Of a DNA stretch of 64,000 bases, positions 36,568-44,978 are shown in pieces (the stretch's first letter is position 1; every line of letters starts with the position of its first letter). This stretch comes from Actinomycetales bacterium (GTDB taxonomy: Bacteria; Actinomycetota; Actinomycetes; Nanopelagicales; Nanopelagicaceae). Below the pieces are notes generated by a model. The model was not told the DNA's origin and ran no database searches. It saw only the letters and a program-made list of their open reading frames with translations. Location: positions 1-64,000 of the forward strand of contig JAGWVL010000002.1 of NCBI GenBank assembly GCA_018970885.1, given 5' to 3'. The position numbers were made by a program, and so were the translations under genes.

Positions 36568-37755
36568 TTACTTTGCTCCCTTGAAGTGAGGGTTTTCCCA
36601 GATAACAGTTCCACCCATGCCTAAACCGATACACATTGTTGTAATTCCATAACGCACCTCTGGGTGTGCTTCGAAGGTGCGAGCAAGGTTGAGTATTAAA
36701 CGAACACCTGATGATGCAAGTGGGTGACCGACAGCAATTGCACCGCCATATGGATTTACTCGAGGATCATCATCGGCAATTCCAAAGTGATCTAAGAAGG
36801 CAATTACTTGAACAGCAAAAGCTTCATTGATTTCAAAGGCACCGATGTCTTCGATGGTTAGGCCTGCCTGCTTAAGCGCTTTAATAGTTGATGGCACTGG
36901 TCCATAGCCCATGATCTCTGGCTCAACACCAGCAAAGGCGTAGGTAACCAGCTTTGCCTTAATTGATAATCCAAGTTCAAGGGCTTTTTCTTCACTAGCT
37001 AGCAACGCAGCTGTTGCACCATCATTGAGACCAGATGAGTTTCCTGGTGTCACGCGACCTGCGGGACGAAATGGAGTCTTCAGCCCTGCAAGTCCCTCCA
37101 TCGTTGTCTGTGGGCGAGGTGCTTCATCAGCTGTAGCAACTGTCCAACCAAGCTCTGCACTACGTGCTGCAGTTGGAATTAAATCTCTTTGAATCTTTCC
37201 ATCTGCATATGCCTTGGCAGTTTTAAGTTGCGAATTCATCGCGTAACGATCTGCGCGCTCTTTAGTTAACTGTGGAAAGCGATCATGTAGCCGCTCTGCT
37301 GTTGCTCCCATTGCAAGAGCATCCTGTTCAACGATCCGCTCTGCTAAGTACCGTGGATTTGGATCCATACCTTCACCCATTGGATGGTTGCCCATATGTT
37401 CAACACCACCGGCAATAGCGATCTCATTTGTACCCATTGCAATCGCACCTGCAATGGTTGTAACGGCAGTTAGTGCACCTGCGCACCAACGATCAATTGA
37501 ATAACCCGGAACGGTGTTGGGTAAACCTGATAACAAAGCTGCGCTGCGTCCAATGTTCATTCCCTGATCACCGGTTTGTGTTGCAGCAGCGATGGCAACA
37601 TCTTCTATAGCGGTGGGATCAATTGCAGGATTTCGTTCTAAGAGACCACGAATTGCGCGGACCATCAAATCATCTGCACGGGTTCCGGCGTAAATGCCGC
37701 CAGCCTTTCCAAATGGGGTACGAACAGCATCAACGAGAACTACGGTGCGAGACAT
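36568..37755 (-). CDS. fadA: Acetyl-CoA acyltransferase (3-ketoacyl-CoA thiolase)
   Basis: Last step of beta-oxidation. The 395 residues include the acyl-accepting cysteine in DRWCAGALTAV (around 91), NEAFAVQVIAF, GGAIAVGHPLASSG with the catalytic His, and the C-terminal CIGLGMGGTVIWE with the second Cys. The ATG has AAAGGA 6-7 bases upstream. A perfect 14-bp palindrome lies 31 bases before the start. fadB follows after 2 bases. Confidence 0.96.
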   Translation of the reverse strand: MSRTVVLVDAVRTPFGKAGGIYAGTRADDLMVRAIRGLLERNPAIDPTAIEDVAIAAATQTGDQGMNIGRSAALLSGLPNTVPGYSIDRWCAGALTAVTTIAGAIAMGTNEIAIAGGVEHMGNHPMGEGMDPNPRYLAERIVEQDALAMGATAERLHDRFPQLTKERADRYAMNSQLKTAKAYADGKIQRDLIPTAARSAELGWTVATADEAPRPQTTMEGLAGLKTPFRPAGRVTPGNSSGLNDGATAALLASEEKALELGLSIKAKLVTYAFAGVEPEIMGYGPVPSTIKALKQAGLTIEDIGAFEINEAFAVQVIAFLDHFGIADDDPRVNPYGGAIAVGHPLASSGVRLILNLARTFEAHPEVRYGITTMCIGLGMGGTVIWENPHFKGAK

Positions 37756-37786
37756 GGTTCATCCTTTGTTAGGTATGAGCCAAATG

Positions 37787-37800
37787 TTACTCGCGAGTAA
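37787..37800 (-). promoter_or_regulatory. Perfect palindromic operator candidate upstream of fadAB
   Basis: TTACTCGCGAGTAA is a perfect 14-bp palindrome in the 65-base gap before fadA. On the minus strand it overlaps TAACAT (37789-37784), a plausible -10 hexamer. The size and symmetry suit a TetR-family repressor, a common controller of beta-oxidation genes in actinobacteria. No such regulator is encoded in this window, so the protein is unknown. Confidence 0.6.
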
Positions 37801-37820
37801 GGGTTTGTAACAGTACCTAC

Positions 37821-38633
37821 TTACGCCTTCGCTGTGACCTTCGGCTTAGCTAGATAAGGGACCAAAACCGCACCGAGGTAGAGAACCCAGACTCCAAGTT
37901 GCAGCCATGAGGTTGTCGTGTCAAAGCCAATAGTTCCTGAGAGCGAGGCACCGAGGATTGAATCCTTGGCGATAAATGAGGTCACATCCCACACGTAGGC
38001 ATCAGGACCTGGCAGGTAGCCCAGCTCTTGGAACTCATGGATACCGTAGGACAAAACTCCTGCTGCAACGATGATCAATGCAACACCTGAGTACTGGAAA
38101 AACTTTGCAAGGTTGAGCTTGATTGCACTCTTATAGATCAAGAATCCGAGGGTAATTGACACTGCAAAGCCCAACACGAGGCCGGCTGTAGGGCTAGCGA
38201 CATCTTGGACAGTTTGGAAGTTTGTATACACAAATAAAGAGGTTTCTAGACCTTCACGGATAACTGCGAAAAATGCAGCAGCTGCGATTGCGATAGGTCC
38301 AACTGTTGCCGCCGCTTCAACCTTTCCTTCTAGCTCACCCTTTAAGTGACGAGCTGTGCGCTTCATCCAGAAAACCATCCATGTCACCAAGGCGACTGCG
38401 ATAAATGAGGTCACACCAGCAAATAGCTCCTGGCCGCGCTCGCTCAAAGAGACAGAGGTCAAGGTCAGGAATGCACCTAATGCGATGCTGGCAATCACCG
38501 CAATAGCCACACCGCTCCATAGTGGCTTTAAATACCCGTGGCGCTTTGTCTTGACGATATACGCAACGAGAATTCCAACGATTAAAGCCGCCTCTAGGCC
38601 TTCGCGTAGGGCGATGATGAAGGTACTTAGCAT
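37821..38633 (-). CDS. FTR1/EfeU family iron permease
   Basis: A 270-residue membrane protein with about seven spans. It has two REGLE iron-translocation motifs, REGLEAALIVG (around residue 10) and REGLETSLFV (around 145), as in EfeU/Ftr1 ferrous-iron permeases. No EfeO or EfeB partner is adjacent, so it is an orphan permease. The frame is open to a TTG at 38669, but ATG 38633 is preferred: TAGATT lies 7 bases upstream and TTGCGT a further 17 bases upstream, forming a leaderless promoter. A large inverted repeat overlaps its -35. Confidence 0.9.
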   Translation of the reverse strand: MLSTFIIALREGLEAALIVGILVAYIVKTKRHGYLKPLWSGVAIAVIASIALGAFLTLTSVSLSERGQELFAGVTSFIAVALVTWMVFWMKRTARHLKGELEGKVEAAATVGPIAIAAAAFFAVIREGLETSLFVYTNFQTVQDVASPTAGLVLGFAVSITLGFLIYKSAIKLNLAKFFQYSGVALIIVAAGVLSYGIHEFQELGYLPGPDAYVWDVTSFIAKDSILGASLSGTIGFDTTTSWLQLGVWVLYLGAVLVPYLAKPKVTAKA

Positions 38634-38640
38634 GAGAGAA

Positions 38641-38688
38641 AATCTAGGGGGTGTTTGGGAATTACGCAACTCTTATGTTGCGTAATTC
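38641..38688 (-). promoter_or_regulatory. Promoter and 12-bp-arm inverted repeat upstream of the iron permease
   Basis: The perfect inverted repeat has arms GAATTAC-GCAAC (38659-38670) and its complement (38677-38688) with a 6-base spacer. On the minus strand the arm nearer the gene contains TTGCGT (38669-38664), followed after 17 bases by TAGATT (38646-38641) and, 7 bases later, the ATG. No T run follows, so it is not a terminator. The layout suggests an operator that covers the -35, possibly iron-responsive; the distal arm overlaps the rnd stop codon. Confidence 0.65.
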
Positions 38689-39970
38689 AGCTCTCTTCTG
38701 GGGTGTTTTCGACCACTTCAACGGGCAGGGGTTCACGCTCAAGCAGGGCCGCCGCCAGCGCAGGAGCGACCAATTGGATCTGCCATTGGCGGGCCCCGAG
38801 CTCGGCTAGCCCCTTTTCAACCTCTGGAATCGACAAGGTTGTCGTTGCTCCGGCCGGAGGCTTCCAACACAAGCGACGAACATGTTCTGGGGTAATCAAA
38901 TTCTCAACTGGAATCTGATTTTCTTGTGCGATTGATTCAATCGCAGCACGTGCATGTGAAAGCGGTGCAAATTTTTCTGGAAACTTGTCTCGCCACAATT
39001 TAATGGGTGGCAAGGTGTCAGCGTTTGTTCGCATTGTTGGCCATTGTTCCTCGGGCATTGCAACCGCCGCTGCAATGGAATCTAACCACAGTTGAAGATT
39101 TTCCATCCATCGTGCACGAAGACCCAGAGGGCGCAAAGTTTTTTCAAACTCTTTCTTATTTGTTGGTACCGCAATTGCAAGTTCTATGATTGCAGAATCA
39201 TTCAGTAACTTTCCAGGTGCAATGTCTTGTCGTGCTGCAACCTCATCACGTGCTATCCATAATGATTTTATAACCGCTAATTGGTCTCGTCTTTTTATCT
39301 TATGCATCCCCGAGGTTCTGCGCCACGGATCTACACGAGGCGGTGGTTGGGGCGCCTTCAAAATGGATGCAAACTCTTCTAGCGCCCAGGGCAACTTTTT
39401 TGATTCTTCTAATATGGAATACATGCGATCGCGAAGGTCGATGAGCAATTCAACATCCAACGCTGCATAGGTAAGCCACTCTTGTGGCAAGGGACGGGCC
39501 GACCAATCCGCAGCGCTGTGCTCCTTGGCAAGTAAGACTCCCATTAATGATTCAAGTAATGGACCTAAGCCAACCCGCGGAAAACCTGCGATTCTGCCTG
39601 CTAATTCAGTGTCAAAGAGTCTGACCGGGTTAATTCCAAGTTCACGCAGGCAGGGTAAGTCTTGGGTGCTGGCGTGAAGAATTACCTCATCGGTATTAAG
39701 CAATGTGTTGAGCTCAGAAAACAATTGATGTCCAGGGCCAAATGGAATTGGATCAATTAAATGCAGCCCACCATCTTTTCGCTTTATCTGTATCAAATAC
39801 GCCCTTGCGCTATATCGAAAACCCGATGCACGTTCAGCATCAACAGCAAAGGGACCTGAGCCTTGAGACAAGGTTGCCAGCGACTCTTTGAATGCAGTTT
39901 CAGTATCAATGACCTGCGGTGTTCCATCTGCTGGTTGCAACAGAGGAGTAGCAACTACCTCTTCACTCAT
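38687..39970 (-). CDS. rnd: Ribonuclease D-like 3'-5' exonuclease with HRDC domain
   Basis: A 427-residue DEDDy exonuclease. The acidic residues lie in FAVDAERASG, LHASTQDLPCL and the YAALDVELLIDL motif. An HRDC domain follows (about residues 215-300, LWIARDEVAARQDIAPGKLL), then a helical C-terminal part typical of actinobacterial homologues. Likely trims stable RNA precursors. Starts 2 bases downstream of the DUF3000 gene end; the DUF3000-rnd pair is conserved in actinobacteria. The stop lies inside the inverted repeat of the iron permease promoter. Confidence 0.92.
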   Translation of the reverse strand: MSEEVVATPLLQPADGTPQVIDTETAFKESLATLSQGSGPFAVDAERASGFRYSARAYLIQIKRKDGGLHLIDPIPFGPGHQLFSELNTLLNTDEVILHASTQDLPCLRELGINPVRLFDTELAGRIAGFPRVGLGPLLESLMGVLLAKEHSAADWSARPLPQEWLTYAALDVELLIDLRDRMYSILEESKKLPWALEEFASILKAPQPPPRVDPWRRTSGMHKIKRRDQLAVIKSLWIARDEVAARQDIAPGKLLNDSAIIELAIAVPTNKKEFEKTLRPLGLRARWMENLQLWLDSIAAAVAMPEEQWPTMRTNADTLPPIKLWRDKFPEKFAPLSHARAAIESIAQENQIPVENLITPEHVRRLCWKPPAGATTTLSIPEVEKGLAELGARQWQIQLVAPALAAALLEREPLPVEVVENTPEES

Positions 39971-39972
39971 CT

Positions 39973-40551
39973 CTAACGCCTGCGCGCAGAAGAGATTGCC
40001 GAGACGCCTTCTGGAACTGGAGGCAACCCAGCAACTTCAGAAATCAAATTACACCAACTCTCAATATGGGTGGTGATCTCTTTCGGATCTTCTACAACAG
40101 GTGTCCATGATGCTCTTATCTCGATTTCGGTATCATTATTACGAGGTGAAAGTTTTCCAAAGGATGCACTTGTTACACGAGTAACTGTTCCGCTCGGTGA
40201 TTTGTAGGTGCAGCCGTTCACTTCGAGAGATTCCAGAAACCAGCTCCAGCCGACCTCTGGCAGTAGCGGATCCTCCTGCATTATTGGATCTATATCTGCG
40301 CTGACAAAGGTGACACAACGAAACTCGCCATCCCAAGTAGCTTGACCACCTGGTTCATGTAAAAGTACAAAACGGCCATTGGCTATTTCCTCCTCTTGAT
40401 CCCCAACTAACCCATTTGAAACATCGGCGGAAAATGCAAAGGCAAAGGTTGCAAGTTTTTGAGGGGCAGGAACCTCGGTCAGAGTGAGTTCGGCTCGAGG
40501 TGTAACTGTGCGTAGGTGATCAATTAAACCTTCAAAACCATTCGCATCCAC
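39973..40551 (-). CDS. DUF3000 family protein
   Basis: A 192-residue soluble protein of the actinobacterial DUF3000 family, always found beside the RNase D gene; function unknown. Recognisable stretches are RFVLLHEPGGQATWDGEFR and PEVGWSWFLESLE. The frame is open to 40614, but GTG 40551 (V-D-A-N-G-F-E-G) is chosen because TATCCT (40563-40558) lies exactly 6 bases upstream and the longer version would run into the divergent EamA gene. Confidence 0.82.
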   Translation of the reverse strand: MDANGFEGLIDHLRTVTPRAELTLTEVPAPQKLATFAFAFSADVSNGLVGDQEEEIANGRFVLLHEPGGQATWDGEFRCVTFVSADIDPIMQEDPLLPEVGWSWFLESLEVNGCTYKSPSGTVTRVTSASFGKLSPRNNDTEIEIRASWTPVVEDPKEITTHIESWCNLISEVAGLPPVPEGVSAISSARRR

Positions 40552-40557
40552 ACTCCT

Positions 40558-40605
40558 AGGATAAAGATGAGTATCACCTTTTCTTGGGAGGCGGGGCTGT
40601 AGCCT
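40558..40605. promoter_or_regulatory. Divergent leaderless promoters of DUF3000 (-) and the EamA gene (+)
   Basis: Minus strand: TATCCT (40563-40558), 6 bases before GTG 40551. Plus strand: TAGCCT (40600-40605), 7 bases before ATG 40613. Both start choices rest on this spacing. Confidence 0.5.
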
Positions 40606-40612
40606 TGCGCCC

Positions 40613-41452
40613 ATGGCATCACTGTTGGCCCTTATTTCAAGTGCGATGTGGGGGACAGCAGATTACTTCGCGGGTCGGATAAGTAAACAACACCATCCAT
40701 TTGCAGTTCTTGGTTTGTCCCAAATCTTTGGACTGATTGTTGGTGTATTAATTGTTCTCGTATCCGGAGATTGGCATGGACAAGCTCTTGGCTTCGATGG
40801 ATATCTCTTGTACGGAGCCCTTGCCGGATTGTTTGGTTACATAGGTTTAGCCTGTTTATACGAAGGTTTATCAACGGGACGTATGGGTGTTGTCTCGCCA
40901 ATTAGCTCTATGAGCGCGGTAATACCGGTCGCATTTGCATTACTCACCGGAGATGCGTTAACCGCCATCACCTCGATCGGAATCGTAATTGCATTAGTAG
41001 GTGTTTTTTGTGCAAGTGGCCCCGAACTTTCCAATGGTTTGCCGCTAAAGCCATTGTTATTGGCCCTAGGTGCAGCCGCTGGTTTTGGATTAGCCCTCAC
41101 CTTTATCTCAATCGGTTCGCGGGAAAGTGCATTGATGACAATGGTCTCAATGCGTGGAGCAACTTTCTTTGTGACGATTGCACTAGCTATGAGATTTAAG
41201 ACAACGGGCGGGTTTTCAAAGAAGGAGATGCCGCTGTTAATATTTATCGGCGCTGCCGATTTTATTGCAAATCTTTTGTTGGGAGTAGCGACTACAAAGG
41301 GCTTGGTCTCGGTTGCTATGGTTTTTGGATCTTTGTATCCAATTGCAACAGCGCTGCTAGCCTTTAAGTTTCTTCATGAAAGATTACACAGAGTTCAATA
41401 TGTTGGAATTGTTTTAGCAGTAACAGGTGTATCCATAATCTCAGCCTTTTAA
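40613..41452 (+). CDS. EamA/DMT family transporter
   Basis: A 279-residue protein with about ten membrane spans in two repeated EamA halves (boundary near residue 140). The N-terminal ISSAMWGTADYFAGRISK and the C-terminal FGSLYPIATALLAFKFLHERL are family signatures. The drug/metabolite transporter superfamily mostly exports amino acids or other metabolites; the substrate is unknown. Leaderless ATG. Converges on the RibD-like gene with a shared TTAA at the stops. Confidence 0.85.
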   Translation: MASLLALISSAMWGTADYFAGRISKQHHPFAVLGLSQIFGLIVGVLIVLVSGDWHGQALGFDGYLLYGALAGLFGYIGLACLYEGLSTGRMGVVSPISSMSAVIPVAFALLTGDALTAITSIGIVIALVGVFCASGPELSNGLPLKPLLLALGAAAGFGLALTFISIGSRESALMTMVSMRGATFFVTIALAMRFKTTGGFSKKEMPLLIFIGAADFIANLLLGVATTKGLVSVAMVFGSLYPIATALLAFKFLHERLHRVQYVGIVLAVTGVSIISAF

Positions 41453-41940
41453 TTGTGTGCTGAGTAAAAAACCGTTCCCGATTCCTCTCGTTTTTTAACC
41501 GTTGTAAAATGTGACAAGAGTTGTTGAATATCTATTTTGTCCTCGCCACCTGAAGCGGGCGTGACGCTCAGCTCCAACTGATCAATCAAAGAATGAGCGA
41601 GTAACTCATTTATCATTGACACTCCACCCTCGATCAAGATTTTCTCGCCAAACAGGGTACGGGCTTTTTCAATTGCGCTAACGGGAGAGCAGTTCCAAAA
41701 AAGGGCTAAGTGATTTCCCTGTACTGGATTTACCAAAGAGCGAGAGATGACAATGAGCGGGACCGGGGTTCGGTTGTATGGCTCCTGTCGGGCGGTATTA
41801 CCTCCAACAATGATCACATCAACCTCGCGGCGTCGTTGTAAAAAGGCTTTGCGATCTTCAGGTGAACTCACACCCGCTGATCTGCTCTCTTTAGAGGTTG
41901 AACCATCGCTGCCAACTACCAAAGTTGCAACGACGCTCAC
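41449..41940 (-). CDS. RibD C-terminal-type reductase
   Basis: A 163-residue protein with a single RibD_C/dihydrofolate-reductase-like domain: REVDVIIVGGNTARQ, PLIVISRS, and ILIEGGVSMINELLAHSLIDQLELSVTP. This domain reduces the ribose of pyrimidine intermediates in riboflavin or deazaflavin synthesis, but stand-alone versions often have other substrates. It is shorter than full reductases (about 220 residues), because the N-terminal strand is abbreviated (M-S-V-V-A-T-L-V-V-G-S-D-G). GTG start. Confidence 0.78.
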   Translation of the reverse strand: MSVVATLVVGSDGSTSKESRSAGVSSPEDRKAFLQRRREVDVIIVGGNTARQEPYNRTPVPLIVISRSLVNPVQGNHLALFWNCSPVSAIEKARTLFGEKILIEGGVSMINELLAHSLIDQLELSVTPASGGEDKIDIQQLLSHFTTVKKREESGTVFYSAHN

Positions 41941-42001
41941 GCCACCAAGTATTGCTCAGTGCCTTGAATTCTTGTCAGTGACGCTCTGTACATTTGAGAA
42001 C

Positions 42002-42175
42002 ATGATCATTGATTGCTCAACTTGCACCATGGCCGCTATCGCATGTGATACATGTGTAGTCTCCTTTTTCCTCGATAACACCTCACAGCTCAGTGATGAA
42101 ACCGTTGATGCACTCTCTGTGTTGGCTGAGAGTGGATTAACACCGCCGCTTCAATTCAACGCTCGCGGAGCGTGA
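42002..42175 (+). CDS. Small conserved cysteine-rich actinobacterial protein
   Basis: A 57-residue protein with CSTC near residue 5 and CDTC near residue 15 (C-x2-C-x6-C-x2-C), followed by VVSFFL and an acidic helix ending P-P-L-Q-F. Similar tiny proteins with this layout lie upstream of NlpC/P60 genes in many actinobacteria; function unknown, a small zinc site is likely. The frame is open further upstream, but the upstream part is antisense to the RibD-like gene. ATG 42002 is 7 bases after TACATT (41989-41994), supporting this start. Confidence 0.75.
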   Translation: MIIDCSTCTMAAIACDTCVVSFFLDNTSQLSDETVDALSVLAESGLTPPLQFNARGA

Positions 42176-42237
42176 GACGGGGCAAATTCACAGCCGATTT
42201 ACCCTGATTGAGGTTGAGCGGTGGGTATAGGCGCGGT

Positions 42238-42243
42238 TAGCCT
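42238..42243 (+). promoter_or_regulatory. Leaderless -10 hexamer deciding the NlpC/P60 start
   Basis: TAGCCT ends exactly 7 bases before ATG 42251. This matches the window-wide rule and argues for ATG 42251 rather than GTG 42221. Confidence 0.55.
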
Positions 42244-42250
42244 TGCCCTT

Positions 42251-43255
42251 ATGTCAAAGTGGATGCGCATCCTTACCGCTATTGCGGTAGTTGCAGGTGT
42301 TTTAGCACCCATTGCAGCCTCAGGTGCACAGACCTTGGCGCAGGTTCAAGCCAAGGTTCGCCAGTTAGAAGAGGATGCAACCGCTGCAGCTGAAGGTGCC
42401 CAAGAGGCAAAGGTGAAGTTAGCCGCCCTTACTAAGACACTCAATGGAATCAAGGCAAAGGCTGAGCTTCAAGGTCAAACAGTCTCAACTCTTCAAAAAT
42501 CTTTAGGAAGTATCGCCGTTGAGCAGTACAAATCTGGCGGCTTTGGTCAAAGCTTCGAACTTCTCTTCTCTGCAGATCCATCTTTGTACTTATCATCTGC
42601 TGGTGCATTAGATGCAATTACTCGACATAAATCCGCCCAACTGCGAAAGTTTGAAACAGCCCAGCAACGATTGAATGCAACAACCTTGACAGTTAATGAC
42701 AAGATGGCGTTGGTAGCAGCGGCGCAAAAAAAGTTAACGGCGCAATCAGAGCTTGCCCAGAAAAAATTGGCAGAGGCTGAAAAACTCCTTTCGAAGCTAA
42801 CTAAGGCAGAGCGTGAACGTCTGGCGCGATTGGCGGAGGAAGAGGAGAACGCTGATCAGGCCTCCTCACTTAAGGCTGCGCAAAGTGCAAGCGGAGTTTC
42901 AGGCCGAGCCGGAACAGCCCTTAAGTATGCGCTGAAGCAAATCGGAGATCGTTACGTATTCGGTGCGGCGGGGATGGTTACCTGGGATTGTTCGGGATTA
43001 ACAATGCGCGCCTTTCAAGCAGCAGGTGTCTCCTTGCCACACTCATCTGCAGCACAATCTCGACTAGGTAAGAAGGTTTCGCTCAACTCATTAAAGCCAG
43101 GAGATCTCTTGTTCTTTGGTCGGCCGGTATCTCACGTTGGAATTTACTTAGGTGGCGGAAAAATGGTTCATGCTCCGCGATCTGGTTCTCGTGTCAAAGT
43201 TGCACCCAGTGGTTCTTTGGGAAGAAAACCATTAGTTGGAGCTCGACGTTTCTAG
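42251..43255 (+). CDS. Secreted NlpC/P60 peptidoglycan endopeptidase (RipA-like)
   Basis: A 334-residue exported cell-wall hydrolase. It has a signal peptide (M-S-K-W-M-R, hydrophobic core, cleavage near ASGA), a long coiled coil (about residues 30-205, Ala/Lys/Glu rich) that holds the enzyme inactive in RipA-type proteins, then the NlpC/P60 domain with catalytic WDCSGL, SHVGIYLG and MVHAP (Cys-His-His). The GTG at 42221 has an upstream GAGG, but ATG 42251 gives a cleaner signal peptide and fits the leaderless rule. Order with pimB and fadD15 is as in mycobacteria. Confidence 0.92.
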   Translation: MSKWMRILTAIAVVAGVLAPIAASGAQTLAQVQAKVRQLEEDATAAAEGAQEAKVKLAALTKTLNGIKAKAELQGQTVSTLQKSLGSIAVEQYKSGGFGQSFELLFSADPSLYLSSAGALDAITRHKSAQLRKFETAQQRLNATTLTVNDKMALVAAAQKKLTAQSELAQKKLAEAEKLLSKLTKAERERLARLAEEEENADQASSLKAAQSASGVSGRAGTALKYALKQIGDRYVFGAAGMVTWDCSGLTMRAFQAAGVSLPHSSAAQSRLGKKVSLNSLKPGDLLFFGRPVSHVGIYLGGGKMVHAPRSGSRVKVAPSGSLGRKPLVGARRF

Positions 43256-44387
43256 TCCAGTTCTCTTTGTCACTAATGACTTTGGTCCACGTGCTGGTGG
43301 AATTGAAACCTTTGTTATTGGTTTAATCGAACGCAGGCCCGTCGGTTCAACGATTGTGTACACATCAGCACAAGAGGGTTCAGCCGATTATGACGCTCAA
43401 TGGTTGCGCACATATGGTGTTGTTGTTATTCGTGATCGCGCAAAGATTTTGCTTCCAACACCACGAGTAGCCTTAAACCTTGCTCGAATCATTAAAGAAC
43501 AAGATATCAAGGTCGCAGCCTTTGGTGCGGCAGCCCCCTTAGCTTTGTTGTCGGCTTCAATGAAGCGTGCAGGGGTCATCAAAACCGTTGCTCTTACCCA
43601 TGGACATGAGGTGTGGTGGGCAAAGGTATTTCCATTTACTTGGTTGATCCGTCGCATCGGTTCTACCGTTGATACTCTTACATATTTAGGTGAGTTTACT
43701 CAACGCGCTATTTCACACTCATTAAGCGCTCAGGCAAGTAAAGCTATGGTTAAGATTGCACCCGGTATCGATGTCGATCACTTTACCCCGGTTGATTCAA
43801 CACAGTTGAGAAAAGAGCTTAGCCTCGAGGGTAAAAAGGTGATCGTCTCTGTTGGACGTTTAGTTCATCGAAAGGGTCAAGATCACCTCATTGAGTCGAT
43901 GCCACAAATCCTTAAGAGCGTGCCGGATGCTCATCTCTTGATTGTCGGTACCGGACCTTACTTAACCCATCTTTCCAAATTGGTTGCGCGCAATAAATTA
44001 GAAAACCATGTCTCCTTTATTGGAAGAATTCAATATGCTGAACTTCCGCGATTTATTTGTGCAGGAGACATCTTTGTGATGCCATCACGCTCGCGTCTTG
44101 CTGGCCTTGAAGTTGAAGGCTTAGGAATTGTTTACCTAGAGGCAAGTAGCTGCGGCTTACCTGTAATTGCAGGTTCATCTGGGGGAGCACCCGATGCCGT
44201 ACTTGATGGAGTTACCGGTTTTGTTGTGAATGGGACCGACAATGAGCAAATTGCACAGACCGCGATAGAACTTCTTAATAATCCAGAAAAGGCTAGGGCG
44301 ATGGGAGCAGCTGGACGTCAATGGATCATTGACAATTGGCGTTGGGAAATCTGGTCGGCGCGTTTTAATGAGCTACTAAGGCAGTAG
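43236..44387 (+). CDS. PimB-like alpha-mannosyltransferase (GT4)
   Basis: A 383-residue GT-B glycosyltransferase with the GT4 motifs GPRAGGIETFV (N-terminal loop), HGHEVWWAKV, VGRLVHRKGQDHLIE and the C-terminal nucleotide-sugar motif EGLGIVYLEASSCGLP. In mycobacteria and corynebacteria the equivalent PimB mannosylates phosphatidyl-inositol monomannoside at the membrane; ino1 in this window would supply the inositol. TTG start, overlapping the NlpC/P60 gene by 20 bases. It converges on the response regulator with a 12-base overlap. Confidence 0.88.
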   Translation: MELDVSSPVLFVTNDFGPRAGGIETFVIGLIERRPVGSTIVYTSAQEGSADYDAQWLRTYGVVVIRDRAKILLPTPRVALNLARIIKEQDIKVAAFGAAAPLALLSASMKRAGVIKTVALTHGHEVWWAKVFPFTWLIRRIGSTVDTLTYLGEFTQRAISHSLSAQASKAMVKIAPGIDVDHFTPVDSTQLRKELSLEGKKVIVSVGRLVHRKGQDHLIESMPQILKSVPDAHLLIVGTGPYLTHLSKLVARNKLENHVSFIGRIQYAELPRFICAGDIFVMPSRSRLAGLEVEGLGIVYLEASSCGLPVIAGSSGGAPDAVLDGVTGFVVNGTDNEQIAQTAIELLNNPEKARAMGAAGRQWIIDNWRWEIWSARFNELLRQ

Positions 44388-44978
44388 ACCTTTTTCCCTG
44401 GCTACCTTCATAGCCATGGTTCTATTGCTGGATTCAAGCTTTCTTAAAATCGAAGAGATATGAGTTTTTACTGTCGAAATACTTAAATACAAAGTAGATG
44501 CGATCTCTCGGTTGCTTGCTCCTTTAGCCAGTAAGTGCAGCACATCAATTTCCCGGGGAGTTAGCACTACTAAACTCATCTCTGCAGCGGTTAATGAGCT
44601 TGTAAAAGAACCAGGGTTGGCAGTGGCAAAATTCAGGGTCGCGACAATCTCATCGATCGGCCGACTCTTTGAAATATATGCGTTTGCTCCAGCGCTTCGG
44701 GCTAAGTGGGCAAACAAAAATGGTTCATTAAGGGATAAAACAATGATTGCGACATTGGTGCTGATTTTTCTGACCCACTGAACTAACTCCAACCCTGATC
44801 CATCAGGCAAATTAATGTCAACAATCATCGCTTCAGGATTGAATGCCGCCACTTTGGAACGAGACTCTTTAATGGTTGCAGAGGTTTCTACAGCTGAATA
44901 TCCGTAAAGCTTAAGCGAGGCAACAAGACCCTGTCTAACAACATCATGATCATCTACTACTAAGAGTCGGGTCATCAC
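44376..44978 (-). CDS. NarL/LuxR-type response regulator
   Basis: A 200-residue regulator. The receiver domain (1-115) has acidic pocket VVDDHD, phospho-acceptor Asp in MIVDINLPDGSG and a conserved Lys in YISKSRP. A LuxR-type helix-turn-helix follows (about 135-200; LTPREIDVLHLLAKGASNREI, STVKTHISSIL). It overlaps the histidine kinase by 4 bases and is the last gene of a fadD15-kinase-regulator operon. Targets unknown. Confidence 0.93.
   Translation of the reverse strand: MMTRLLVVDDHDVVRQGLVASLKLYGYSAVETSATIKESRSKVAAFNPEAMIVDINLPDGSGLELVQWVRKISTNVAIIVLSLNEPFLFAHLARSAGANAYISKSRPIDEIVATLNFATANPGSFTSSLTAAEMSLVVLTPREIDVLHLLAKGASNREIASTLYLSISTVKTHISSILRKLESSNRTMAMKVAREKGLLP

Noticed and set aside
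38659-38688. Terminator of the rnd gene
   Set aside because: The inverted repeat is strong but no T run follows on either strand, and it overlaps a good -35/-10 pair for the iron permease, so an operator is more likely.
41747-42001. N-terminal part of a longer plus-strand open frame ending at 42175
   Set aside because: It is antisense to the RibD-like gene and has no protein-like pattern; only the last 57 codons, from ATG 42002, form the conserved small protein.
42221-42250. GTG 42221 as start of the NlpC/P60 protein
   Set aside because: GAGG lies upstream, but ATG 42251 gives a standard signal peptide and sits 7 bases after TAGCCT, matching the common promoter layout.
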